The notes below the pieces were generated by a model. It did not search any database and had not been told where the DNA came from. It was given only the letters and a program-made list of their open reading frames with translations. A DNA stretch of 64,000 nucleotides from CAG-390 sp045644325 (lineage in GTDB: Bacteria > Bacillota > Clostridia > Oscillospirales > CAG-272), in the NCBI GenBank assembly GCA_045644325.1, contig JAZRGT010000010.1:62001-126000 (forward strand), read 5' to 3'. The position numbers and the translations under genes are program-made. Shown here one piece after another: positions 1 through 8,114 of the stretch. Position 1 is the stretch's first letter. Each line of letters begins with the position of its first letter.

Positions 1-1001
1 AACTTGGAGATATACATATAGAAAGTTACCAAGGTTTCAACCGCAATAACCTGACCAAGGAAGGTTGTGTTCTGAATATAACCTTTACCGCCAAGGTAGA
101 ACAGACAGAGTACCGATGAGATATAAAGCGCATAAACCATCGGTCTGAATATACCGAAAACAAACATTTGCTTCGATTTTGCTCTGCCAAGCTTCTTGCT
201 TCTCGTAACGAAATCCTTCATCTTTCTTTCCTCGCGGTTGAAGATCTGAGTGATCTTCATACCCGAAAGATTCTCGGAAAGATAGGTATTGATATCAGTA
301 GTACCGTCCTTAACTTCTCTATACGCTTTTCTTGAGAATTTACGGAAGATAACGGTAAAAAGAACAACAAACGGCACAAAGCAAAGCACCATAAGTGTAA
401 GCTGAACGTTTATGCAAAGCATTGCGATGAAGATACCGACTACTACAAATGCGTTTTTGATGAGATTTACCAGGATATTTGTAAACATCATAGAAATCGC
501 GTTCGTATCGTTTGTAACTCTTGTTACGAGCTTACCTACGGGAATATGGTGGAGCTGTTCGTGAGAAAGTGACTCAATATGGGTGAATACCTTTTCGCGA
601 AGCGCCGAAAGTATCTTCTGTCCAATCTTTTGTAAGATTATCGCTTGGAAATAAGTACATAATACGGAAACGATAAGTATACCAACATACGCGGCGACAT
701 AGGTAAAAAGGCTATGAAGCTCAAAATCCTCCGCAACCATTCCTGTGATAGCACCAACGATGATAGGAGAAACTATATCGTATGCGATAGTAAGCGCCAT
801 TATTATCAGCACGATAAGAAACGCACCGATATGGGGCTTTGCGTATATAAGAAGTCTGCGAACTATATCGCCATCCTTCATATTTCGGTCAAAGCCGATC
901 GCCTCGTTCTTGTTTTTCATCATTGCGTAAGCAATAATAAAGATCACTGAAACCAAGGAAATAAAAGAGGCGACAGCTATAATTGGAAAGTATTCGTACA
1001 T
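1..1001 (-). CDS. ABC exporter half, membrane domain only (partial, runs off left edge)
   Basis: This is the second half-transporter of an ABC exporter pair. About 333 residues are visible, all from the N-terminal transmembrane domain, and the nucleotide-binding domain lies beyond the left edge. Hydrophobic helices follow the start (around YFPIIAVASF and later FLIVLIIMALTIAY), and the exporter coupling-loop sequences HIPVGKLVTRVTNDT and NLSGMKITQIFNRE are readable. The ATG shares one base with the stop of the upstream ABC gene (TGATG) and has AGGAGGAG upstream, so the two are translationally coupled and probably form a heterodimer. The substrate (drug, peptide or lipid) cannot be told from sequence. 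Confidence 0.9.
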   Translation of the reverse strand, partial: MYEYFPIIAVASFISLVSVIFIIAYAMMKNKNEAIGFDRNMKDGDIVRRLLIYAKPHIGAFLIVLIIMALTIAYDIVSPIIVGAITGMVAEDFELHSLFTYVAAYVGILIVSVLCTYFQAIILQKIGQKILSALREKVFTHIESLSHEQLHHIPVGKLVTRVTNDTNAISMMFTNILVNLIKNAFVVVGIFIAMLCINVQLTLMVLCFVPFVVLFTVIFRKFSRKAYREVKDGTTDINTYLSENLSGMKITQIFNREERKMKDFVTRSKKLGRAKSKQMFVFGIFRPMVYALYISSVLCLFYLGGKGYIQNTTFLGQVIAVETLVTFYMYISK

Positions 1002-2803
1002 CAGATATCTCCTCCTTCATCCTCAAGCTTCTGAAGCTTGACCATTTTAGCGTATTCTTCACAGTTTTGGCAAAGATCCTCGTGTGTTCCAACAGCAGTA
1101 ACGGAACCGTCTTCTACCAAAATAATCTTATCCATATTTTCGACCGTGGAAATTCTGTGCGCGATAAGAATGGTAGTCTTTCCTTCACGCTCGCGCTTGA
1201 GATTCTCAAGGATCGTTTTTTCCGTCTTGGTATCAACCGCCGATACGGAATCGTCGAGAATCAAAATAGGCGCATTCTTAAGCAAAGCTCGTGCAATGGA
1301 AATTCTCTGCTTCTGTCCTCCGGAAACGGTAACGCCTCTTTCTCCAAGCATTGTATCGTATCCCTCAGCAAACTCGGATATATTACCGTGAACGTCAGCA
1401 AGCGCTGCTACACGCTGAATCTCATCCATATCCTGATCATCGGTGTAAAATGAAATATTGCTCTTTATTGTGTCGCTGAAGAGGAAATTATCCTGCGGCA
1501 CGTAAGCAGCAGCGCCACGCACCCGCTTGATAGGAATAGTGTTGACGTCTTTTCCGTCGATATAAAGCATATTATCGTCAATATTATAGATTCGAAGTAT
1601 CAAATCAACGATTGTGGTTTTGCCCGAACCGGTTTTGCCGACGATTCCGACGCGTTCTCCTGCATTGATCTTAAACGATACGTTCTTAAGCGCGTCTCTG
1701 TCTCCGTCCGGGAAGGTAAAGGAAAGATTTCTGAACTCTATGTCTCCCTTGATAGCATCCACTTCAACGAGATCCGCACGGTCCTTTACATCGATAGGAG
1801 CATCAAGAAGCTCACTGATTCTCTTAAGGGACGCGCGTCCGCGCGATGTCATATCTATAAGTTCAGAGACTGCCATAACCGGCCATATTACCGAAGTAAA
1901 GTAACCGATAAATTCGACAAGCTGTCCCGCATCGAATTTTCCGAGATAGACAAGATATCCTCCATAGCCGAGAATAACGCATACCACGGACTCAACGAAC
2001 AGAGTAACAAAAATTCGCATCAATACGCTTGCTCGAGTGTAATCAAGGTTGGTTTCCTCGTTTTTAACGTTGAGCTTTTTAAACGCAAGAAGCTCTTTAG
2101 CCTCCTTAACGTAAGCTTTGATAACGGCAATTCCCGAAAAGCTCTCCTGCGCAAAATCCGAGAGATCGGAATATGCTTCCTGACGCTTGTCCCATTTTTT
2201 CATAAGCGATTTTCCGATTATTGCGGAAACGATGAAAAGACATACGAGCGGCAGACAAGAAAGCAGAGCGAGAGAACTGTTCAATCTCCACATTTTGACT
2301 ATTGCAAGTACACCGAGCAAAAGAGCGTCGAAGAACATCATTATGCCCCAGCCAAAGCATTCCTGAACGGTATCAAGATCATTGGTATAAAGTGACATAA
2401 GATTACCGACTTTATTTACCTGATAATACTGATGAGACAGATCCTTTGAACGCTCAAACATTCTGTTTCTCAAGTCGGTTTCAAGCCTGATTCCTGCGCC
2501 GAAAAAGCAAACACGCCAAAGGAATCTGCCAAGGAGCATTATTGCTATTACAAAAATCATCGGCAAGCAAATTTTGTCAAGTAAGAAACTCATATCAAAC
2601 GGATATATCATTCCATCCAAGTTGACACTTCCCGTATTGAATCCGTTTACTATCATCTGATAAAATTCAGGAATCTCAAGCTGAAAGTAGTCGACACCGA
2701 CAAGAGCAACTATGCCAATCAGCAGCATCCAACTGAATCTAAAATAATATTTGTTGATATGTTTACCGAATATCATTTCTTTCTCCTTAACGATTGTATT
2801 CAA
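1001..2803 (-). CDS. ABC exporter half-transporter with degenerate ATP site
   Basis: This 600-residue protein is a type IV ABC exporter subunit, with a six-helix membrane domain (residues about 20-330) and a nucleotide-binding domain. Visible motifs are Walker A GKTGSGKTT (about 388), Q-loop VPQDNF, signature VSGGQKQR (about 498), Walker B ILILDDS (about 514) and H-loop AHRIST. The residue after Walker B, normally the catalytic Glu, is Asp (LDDS), the pattern of the degenerate site in heterodimeric exporters such as BmrCD or TM287/288. That supports pairing with the coupled downstream gene. A consensus promoter lies just upstream at 2812-2840. Confidence 0.95.
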   Translation of the reverse strand: MNTIVKEKEMIFGKHINKYYFRFSWMLLIGIVALVGVDYFQLEIPEFYQMIVNGFNTGSVNLDGMIYPFDMSFLLDKICLPMIFVIAIMLLGRFLWRVCFFGAGIRLETDLRNRMFERSKDLSHQYYQVNKVGNLMSLYTNDLDTVQECFGWGIMMFFDALLLGVLAIVKMWRLNSSLALLSCLPLVCLFIVSAIIGKSLMKKWDKRQEAYSDLSDFAQESFSGIAVIKAYVKEAKELLAFKKLNVKNEETNLDYTRASVLMRIFVTLFVESVVCVILGYGGYLVYLGKFDAGQLVEFIGYFTSVIWPVMAVSELIDMTSRGRASLKRISELLDAPIDVKDRADLVEVDAIKGDIEFRNLSFTFPDGDRDALKNVSFKINAGERVGIVGKTGSGKTTIVDLILRIYNIDDNMLYIDGKDVNTIPIKRVRGAAAYVPQDNFLFSDTIKSNISFYTDDQDMDEIQRVAALADVHGNISEFAEGYDTMLGERGVTVSGGQKQRISIARALLKNAPILILDDSVSAVDTKTEKTILENLKREREGKTTILIAHRISTVENMDKIILVEDGSVTAVGTHEDLCQNCEEYAKMVKLQKLEDEGGDI

Positions 2804-2811
2804 TGTTTTAT

Positions 2812-2840
2812 ATTATACTACAATGAAACTAAAAAGTCAA
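2812..2840 (-). promoter_or_regulatory. sigma-A promoter for the ABC exporter operon
   Basis: Reading the minus strand, TTGACT (2840-2835), a 17-bp spacer and TATAAT (2817-2812) lie directly upstream of the ABC gene that starts at 2803. Confidence 0.85.
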
Positions 2841-2904
2841 CATTTAAAAGCATTTACTTATCAACATCTTGTTGAATTATAAATATTTGTGCTATACTGA
2901 AGGT

Positions 2905-2936
2905 TGAAAAAACGGCACCGGAAAATCCGGTGCCGT
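2905..2936 (-). terminator. intrinsic terminator of the GH4 gene
   Basis: A perfect 11-bp stem (arms 2912-2922 and 2926-2936) with a three-base loop is followed on the minus strand by TTTTTT. It lies just downstream of the GH4 stop codon and insulates it from the ABC operon promoter. Confidence 0.85.
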
Positions 2937-2945
2937 AATATACAT

Positions 2946-4265
2946 TTAAAAGATTGGGTAGCCTGCGTTCGTGTGCGCCTCAACAAGTTCATTTACCATT
3001 GCAACGATCTCATCGGTAGAAAGACACATACCTGTTCTGGGATCCATCATTGCGGCTTGATAAAGCGTTTCTATCTTACCTGTTACAGCAGCCTCTATCG
3101 TAAGGAGCTGCGGATAAATGTTGGATGAGTTCATAGCGGCAAGCTGTGTAGGAAGAGGTCCAACGTAGGTCGGTGTAATTCCGCTCTTGTCAACGAAGCA
3201 AGGTACTTCAACGCAAGCTTCTGCGGGGAGATTGGGAATAAGACCGTTATTAATGACGTTACCGCCTATCTTAAAGGGCTTACCTGTAACTATAGCTTCC
3301 ATAATTCTCGATGCATACTCGTGCGAACGCTTATGCTCGGGAGTGATGCCGCTCAGCAGGTCTTCTCTCTGATGCGCCCACTTCACGATATGCTTTTCAC
3401 ATCTGCGCGGATACTCATCAAGCGGAATGTGGAACTTTTCAACGAGATCCTCACGACCGGGCTTAATGTAGAAATTGTTGTACTCAGCGTTATGCTCACT
3501 TGACTCGGTGCAGTAGTAACCGAACTTATCAATATAGTCAAAACGAACCATATCCTTATGAGGTTCACCTGCATTCTTGACTTTCGCGCGACGCTTTATC
3601 TCAGGATAAAGATCATTACCGTTCTTATCGCGGATCTCAAGAAGCCAAGCCATATGATTAATACCGGCAATTTTCTCCTGACGCCCTTCAAGGAATTCCT
3701 CCATCTCAAGACTTTTCAAGAGCTTTTCGGAACAAACCTGAACGCTGTGGCAAAGACCGATGGACTTGATTGGAGTGAATCTCTCCATGTATCCGGCGAG
3801 TATCGCCATGGGATTGGTGTAGTTAAGGAAATATGCGTCGGGGCATACCTTTGCCATATCTGCGGCAAAGTCCTTAAGTACGTGGATAGTACGCATACCT
3901 CTCATAATACCGCCGATACCGAGAGTGTCACCGATGGTCTGATTGATACCGTATTTCTTCGGAATAGCAAAGTCAATCTTCGTGCAAGGATCATAAAGAC
4001 CGACCTGAATTGCGTTTATAACGAAATTGGAGCCTTTGAGAGCTTTTCTTCGATTCTCAACGCCGAGATACTTCTTTACTTTAGCCCTGTTACCGTTGAT
4101 GACCTTATTGAGCCGGGTGATCAGCATATAAGAATCTTCGAGTCTTTCTGCATCAATGTCGTAAAGCGCAATTTCAACGTCCTTAAAGCACTCGCACATA
4201 AGAGTATCTCCGAGCACTTTCTTTACAAAAACGCTGCTTCCCGCGCCCATAAATGTAATTTTCAT
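2946..4265 (-). CDS. glycoside hydrolase family 4, alpha-galactosidase (MelA) type
   Basis: A 439-residue cytoplasmic GH4 enzyme. This family hydrolyses glycosides by an NAD- and Mn-dependent redox/elimination mechanism. The N-terminal Rossmann segment starts MKITFMGAGSSVF. NYTNPMA and the metal-binding motif CHSVQ (about residue 173) with GINHMAW (about 203) are visible. CHSV is the form I associate with alpha-galactosidases, whereas phospho-glycosidases carry other residues at this spot. The length is normal for the family. It stands alone with its own promoter (4298-4326) and terminator; the RBS is GGAGG ten bases before ATG. The exact sugar specificity is inferred. Confidence 0.88.
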   Translation of the reverse strand: MKITFMGAGSSVFVKKVLGDTLMCECFKDVEIALYDIDAERLEDSYMLITRLNKVINGNRAKVKKYLGVENRRKALKGSNFVINAIQVGLYDPCTKIDFAIPKKYGINQTIGDTLGIGGIMRGMRTIHVLKDFAADMAKVCPDAYFLNYTNPMAILAGYMERFTPIKSIGLCHSVQVCSEKLLKSLEMEEFLEGRQEKIAGINHMAWLLEIRDKNGNDLYPEIKRRAKVKNAGEPHKDMVRFDYIDKFGYYCTESSEHNAEYNNFYIKPGREDLVEKFHIPLDEYPRRCEKHIVKWAHQREDLLSGITPEHKRSHEYASRIMEAIVTGKPFKIGGNVINNGLIPNLPAEACVEVPCFVDKSGITPTYVGPLPTQLAAMNSSNIYPQLLTIEAAVTGKIETLYQAAMMDPRTGMCLSTDEIVAMVNELVEAHTNAGYPIF

Positions 4266-4297
4266 ACTAAAACTGCCTCCGTAATTTTTGCATATAC

Positions 4298-4326
4298 ATT
4301 ATAACATATTTTATGGTCGAATACAA
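4298..4326 (-). promoter_or_regulatory. sigma-A promoter of the GH4 gene
   Basis: On the minus strand TTGTAT (4326-4321), a 17-bp spacer and TATAAT (4303-4298) lie about 35 bases before the GH4 start. Confidence 0.7.
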
Positions 4327-4379
4327 TACGGTTTTCAAAAAAACTCCGGATATATTTCATATTTGAATTTATTATTCTA

Positions 4380-4408
4380 TTGACAAAAACGAAAGTCGAT
4401 GCTATAAT
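4380..4408 (+). promoter_or_regulatory. consensus sigma-A promoter of the methyltransferase gene
   Basis: TTGACA (4380-4385), a 17-bp spacer and TATAAT (4403-4408), an exact consensus. Transcription would begin near 4415, which leaves no leader for the in-frame TTG at 4418 and argues for the ATG at 4442 as the start. Confidence 0.88.
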
Positions 4409-4441
4409 AAATCCAAATTGATTTGGGAGATATTTGTTCAA

Positions 4442-5101
4442 ATGAAACTGGAATTAATGGGCGAATTCTTTGATGCGAGGCTCGCTGAATATGAATCTCA
4501 CATGCTTGATTGCATTGAGTCGGCTAGAACCTTCTATCCATTTACAGCAAAGCTTTTGCCAATGGAAGCCAATACGCAGATTCTTGATCTCGGTTGCGGC
4601 ACCGGACTTGAGCTTGATGAATATTTCAAAATCAATCCGTCAGCGCATATAACCGGTATTGACCTCGCTCCGGGTATGCTCTCTACACTAAAAGCAAAAC
4701 ATAACAACAAAAATCTTACGCTGATCTGCGATTCATATTTTGATTATGATTTCGGAGTAAATTGCTTTGATGCAGCAGTATCTGTTGAATCGTTGCACCA
4801 CTATACACCGGAAGAAAAGTCAGATCTGTATTCAAAGCTTTTTGCTTCTTTAAAATCCACCGGTTATTTCATTTTAACCGATTATTTTGCAAAAGACAAC
4901 ACTGAAGAAGCGTTTTTAAGAAGCGAATATTCACGTCTCAAGCTGGAGCAAAACATAACTGATAACAGGTTTTACCATTTCGATACTCCGCTTACTGTAG
5001 AACATGAGATTCAAATTTTGATCGAGAGTGGCTTTATGAAAGTAGAAGTTCTGTCAAATTGGAAAAATACGTTTATAATCAGAGCTAATAAAAGCATTTA
5101 A
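4442..5101 (+). CDS. class I SAM-dependent methyltransferase
   Basis: A 219-residue protein with the SAM-binding motif I ILDLGCGTGLEL (about residues 46-57), the acidic GIDLAPGM strand after it, and a SVESLHHY motif typical of small-molecule methyltransferases of the UbiE/Methyltransf_25 group. The substrate is unknown. I start it at ATG 4442 because the upstream in-frame TTG at 4418 falls on the predicted transcription start; GGGAG lies upstream of 4442. It is monocistronic with its own consensus promoter, and the next gene has a separate promoter. Confidence 0.85.
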   Translation: MKLELMGEFFDARLAEYESHMLDCIESARTFYPFTAKLLPMEANTQILDLGCGTGLELDEYFKINPSAHITGIDLAPGMLSTLKAKHNNKNLTLICDSYFDYDFGVNCFDAAVSVESLHHYTPEEKSDLYSKLFASLKSTGYFILTDYFAKDNTEEAFLRSEYSRLKLEQNITDNRFYHFDTPLTVEHEIQILIESGFMKVEVLSNWKNTFIIRANKSI

Positions 5102-5112
5102 CTTGTACGCTA

Positions 5113-5141
5113 TTGACAAACGATAAATTTTGTGATATAAT
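5113..5141 (+). promoter_or_regulatory. consensus sigma-A promoter of the CNNM pair
   Basis: TTGACA (5113-5118), 17-bp spacer, TATAAT (5136-5141), about 50 bases before the first CNNM gene. Confidence 0.88.
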
Positions 5142-5189
5142 ATTTAAATATAAATTATAAAACAAGAAAAGGAGAAACATTTTATTTCC

Positions 5190-6224
5190 ATGGAAGGCGA
5201 CAGTTTATTGTTGATCGGCTTATTTGTACTGTGCTTAATTTTCAGTGCTTACTTTTCTGCTTCTGAGAGCAGCTTTGCTCGTATGAACAAGATTCGCATG
5301 AAGAACCGTGCGGATGACGGAGATAAGAAAGCCAAAAACGCTATGTACATTTCAAACAATCACGATAAAGCACTCACCGCAATTTTGATTGGTAACAATA
5401 TAGTAAATATCGGTGCGGCTTCTATCGCAACTCTGCTTATGAGTAAATGGCTGACCGACATTGACCCCGACACCGTTACCCTGCTCACCACAGTCATCAC
5501 AACCGTAATCGTATTTGTTTTCGGCGAGATGACACCCAAAACCTTCGCAAACGACAAGCCCGATACGATGGCTCGATTCAGCGCAGGAATTCTTCGTGCG
5601 ATTATGACCATTCTCAAGCCTCTCGTATTCCTCTTCAACCTTATATCAACTGCAGCTTCGAAACTCTTTAAAGGCGAGGATATCCCCTCCATTTCGGAAG
5701 AAGACCTCATTGAGATCATTGAAAAAGCAGAAGAACAAGGCGTCGTTGATGAGGATCAATCTGACCTTCTCCTCTCTGTTCTTGACTTTCAGGATAAGAC
5801 AGCTGCGGACGTTATGACCCCCAGAGAAAAGATCGATTCGGTTGACATTAATATGTCTGCTAAGGAGATCATTGAAATTCTCAAGAATACATCTTATTCC
5901 AGAATGCCCGTTACCAACGGAAGCATCGACCACATTATCGGAATTATGTCCACCCGTACCTATCTCAAGGAATATATGGCGAACAAGAATTTCGATCTAC
6001 GTTCAACACTGAGCAAACCGCATTACGTCAGAACTACCGACGGGATCCACGATTTGCTCGACAATATGCGTAATCACAAAAAATACATAGCGATCGTTCG
6101 TGACGAATCCAACAAAGTCAGCGGTCTCGTAACAATTGAGGACTTCCTCGAAGAGCTTGTTGGCGAGATTTGGGACGAAGACGACGTCAAGAAGCCTGCG
6201 TCTGCTTCGGAGGTGACAAAATGA
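5190..6224 (+). CDS. CNNM/CBS membrane protein (hemolysin C/CorC-like), short form
   Basis: A 344-residue membrane protein with an N-terminal CNNM (DUF21) domain (hydrophobic helices in residues 1-150, with ASESSFARMN and IGNNIVNI), then a CBS pair (about 195-325, with DVMTPREKID and TIEDFLEELVGEIWDE). Relatives are implicated in Mg2+/Co2+ or Na+-linked transport. It ends soon after the second CBS and lacks the C-terminal CorC_HlyC domain found in its downstream neighbour. AAGGAG lies 15 bases before the ATG, a long spacing; an in-frame ATT at 5184 would fit the RBS better, so the start is slightly uncertain. The stop overlaps the next start (ATGA). Confidence 0.88.
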   Translation: MEGDSLLLIGLFVLCLIFSAYFSASESSFARMNKIRMKNRADDGDKKAKNAMYISNNHDKALTAILIGNNIVNIGAASIATLLMSKWLTDIDPDTVTLLTTVITTVIVFVFGEMTPKTFANDKPDTMARFSAGILRAIMTILKPLVFLFNLISTAASKLFKGEDIPSISEEDLIEIIEKAEEQGVVDEDQSDLLLSVLDFQDKTAADVMTPREKIDSVDINMSAKEIIEILKNTSYSRMPVTNGSIDHIIGIMSTRTYLKEYMANKNFDLRSTLSKPHYVRTTDGIHDLLDNMRNHKKYIAIVRDESNKVSGLVTIEDFLEELVGEIWDEDDVKKPASASEVTK

Positions 6225-7531
6225 TCGCACTTTATATAATTATAATTTTCATAATGGTCGTGTTATCGGCTTGCTTCTCGGGAACCGAGGCGGCATTTAA
6301 CTCGGTCAACAATATGCATCTTCGCCGCGAGGCTGAAGAAAAAGGTGCATCTTCCGCAAAGCTCGCTTATAAAATCAGTCAAAATTTTGCAGATGCGCTG
6401 TGTACCATTCTTATCGGAAACAATCTTGTAAATATTGCGGCATCTGCTTGCGCTACGGTAATTTTCGTTGATCTTTTCATCAATGTGTTGAAGATGGAAA
6501 AGAGCACCGGCGAGGCACTTGCTTCTGCCGTTTCCACCGCCGTGCTTACGATCATCGTTCTAATCTTTGGTGAGATCATACCCAAAATCCTTGCAAAACA
6601 GCACGCAAACAGTATAAGTAAAACGGTAGCTTGGCCTCTGCAAATATTAACTTACGTTCTCTTCCCTATCGTATTTATTGTAATGCTTCTTATGAATCTG
6701 TTGCGTAAATTTTGGGGAAAGGATTCGGATGATGCCCCGGAAATCACAGAGGATGAGCTATCTTCCATAATCGATACTGTTGAAAAAGAAGGCGTAATTG
6801 ACGAGGACCAGAGCGATCTGCTTCAATCGTCACTTGAATTTTCAGATACGACCGTTGAAGAAATTATGACGCCCAGAACAGAGCTTGTTACCATAGATCT
6901 TGATGACAACATCGGCTATATCAAAAAGATTATCAACAAATCCACCTACTCCCGTCTACCCGTATATCGCGACAGTATAGACGATATTCTTGGAATTCTC
7001 CATTTGAATATTTACTACAAGCAAGCTGTTGATTGCGATAAGATTGATATCGAATCTATGCTTCTTGAAACCTGCTATATGCATAAGACGTTAAAATTGC
7101 CTGCGGCGCTCAAGATGCTTCGTGAAAAGCAAGTCCATATGGCGATTGTTATCGATGAATTCGGTGGAACTCTCGGTGTAGTTACCATTGAAGATATTCT
7201 TGAGGAAATTGTTGGTGACATCTGGGATGAATCCGATGAAATCGTTTCGGAAATTGTAGAAAAGTCCCCCAATCAATATGAAATTCTCGGTGAAATGAGC
7301 ATAGGCGACCTATTCTACGAGCTCGATTTTCATCCAAAGGATTTCGAATGTGAATATTCAACAGTTGGAGGTTGGGCGATTCAAAGTCTTGAAGCTGAGC
7401 CTCACGTCGGAGACAAATTCACTTATGAGCATCTTGAAATCGAAGTTACCGAAATGGAAGACGACATACTTGTAACCAAGCTTAAGGTTACCGTCGGCGA
7501 GATCAGTGACGACGAAGACGAAGATGAATAA
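6221..7531 (+). CDS. CNNM/CBS membrane protein with CorC_HlyC domain
   Basis: A 436-residue paralogue of the preceding gene: CNNM transmembrane domain (ACFSGTEAAFNS near the N terminus, then IGNNLVNIA), CBS pair with EIMTPRTEL and TIEDILEEIVGDIWDE, and a C-terminal CorC_HlyC domain (about residues 355-436, from NQYEILGEMS onward) that sits on the CBS module in full-length transporters. The start is the ATG at 6221, which overlaps the upstream stop (ATGA) and has GGAGGTGA seven bases upstream. Coupled translation of a long and a short paralogue suggests a heteromeric complex, which is inference. Confidence 0.9.
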   Translation: MIALYIIIIFIMVVLSACFSGTEAAFNSVNNMHLRREAEEKGASSAKLAYKISQNFADALCTILIGNNLVNIAASACATVIFVDLFINVLKMEKSTGEALASAVSTAVLTIIVLIFGEIIPKILAKQHANSISKTVAWPLQILTYVLFPIVFIVMLLMNLLRKFWGKDSDDAPEITEDELSSIIDTVEKEGVIDEDQSDLLQSSLEFSDTTVEEIMTPRTELVTIDLDDNIGYIKKIINKSTYSRLPVYRDSIDDILGILHLNIYYKQAVDCDKIDIESMLLETCYMHKTLKLPAALKMLREKQVHMAIVIDEFGGTLGVVTIEDILEEIVGDIWDESDEIVSEIVEKSPNQYEILGEMSIGDLFYELDFHPKDFECEYSTVGGWAIQSLEAEPHVGDKFTYEHLEIEVTEMEDDILVTKLKVTVGEISDDEDEDE

Positions 7532-7534
7532 TCC

Positions 7535-7569
7535 ATAACAGCCGTCGGCTTTTTACCGACGGCTGTTAT
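7535..7569. terminator. hairpin between convergent genes
   Basis: A perfect 14-bp stem (7535-7548 and 7556-7569) with a seven-base loop lies between the CNNM operon and the minus-strand gene that ends at 7569. The U-tracts are weak on both sides, so efficiency is uncertain. Confidence 0.65.
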
Positions 7570-8057
7570 TATATCTTTGAAAGTTTTCTTTTAGCACACG
7601 TCAGCAGCTCAACGGTTCCGTTATTATATATTGCTTGACAAGGGTTACCGTCGCTATTTATCAGAGCCGCACCTTTCCTTACCCCAAGAAGCTTCGGAGG
7701 TATAATCATATCATCGCGGAAAACGGCAGTATCAATTTTATGTGACAGTAATCTCCCTCCCGCTTCAAGCGTTACTGTTATTAAATATGAAAATATATGC
7801 TCCGATGAATAAGTCTCCTTGATATCGAGCTTATACGAAAATTTGCCAAACGGAGTTCCTTTGTTGCAGGCGGAAATATAACTATCCTTTATTTCTTCAT
7901 ATAAAACCGTACCTGCAAATTTATAACATTCAGAAGCGTATTGATTCAGATAATCATACTTTGTGCCAAGGCATTCCTCCGGGAAATCAATTACCATCGT
8001 ATAAATGATTTTGCCGTCAAAGGCGCACATCGTGTACCGTTTTCGATTAAAATGCAT
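7569..8057 (-). CDS. unrecognised 162-residue protein
   Basis: I do not recognise this protein. It has no signal peptide or membrane segment, begins MHFNRKRYTMCAF and looks like an alternating beta-rich domain (for example IFSYLITVTLEAGGRLL and AVFRDDMIIPPKLLGV), with a Lys/Arg-rich tail. I place the start at ATG 8057, where CGGAG lies six bases upstream. An in-frame TTG at 8096 would lie inside the hairpin and lacks an RBS. The RBS is buried in the 3' arm of a hairpin (8061-8110), so expression is probably conditional or low. It follows the phosphoesterase gene and may be its weakly expressed partner. Confidence 0.6.
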   Translation of the reverse strand: MHFNRKRYTMCAFDGKIIYTMVIDFPEECLGTKYDYLNQYASECYKFAGTVLYEEIKDSYISACNKGTPFGKFSYKLDIKETYSSEHIFSYLITVTLEAGGRLLSHKIDTAVFRDDMIIPPKLLGVRKGAALINSDGNPCQAIYNNGTVELLTCAKRKLSKI

Positions 8058-8110
8058 AAAAATCTCCGCTGATTCTTGATACAAAAATGTATTCAAGCTC
8101 AGCGGAGATT
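8058..8110 (-). terminator. terminator-like hairpin that contains the RBS of the downstream gene
   Basis: On the minus strand, AATCTCCGCTGA (8110-8099) pairs with TCAGCGGAGATT (8072-8061). The inner bases also pair with one bulge, and five Ts follow. It sits directly after the phosphoesterase stop, so it can act as its intrinsic terminator. The 3' arm holds the CGGAG that serves the ATG at 8057, so folding would also hide that RBS. Confidence 0.7.
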
Positions 8111-8114
8111 ATGA

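Noticed and set aside
2885..2900. Plus-strand promoter-like TTGTTG...TATACT
   Set aside because: No plus-strand gene follows; it overlaps the end of the GH4 terminator region.
8058..8096. TTG at 8096 as start of the unknown gene
   Set aside because: It lies within the hairpin and has no RBS; ATG 8057 has a well-placed CGGAG.
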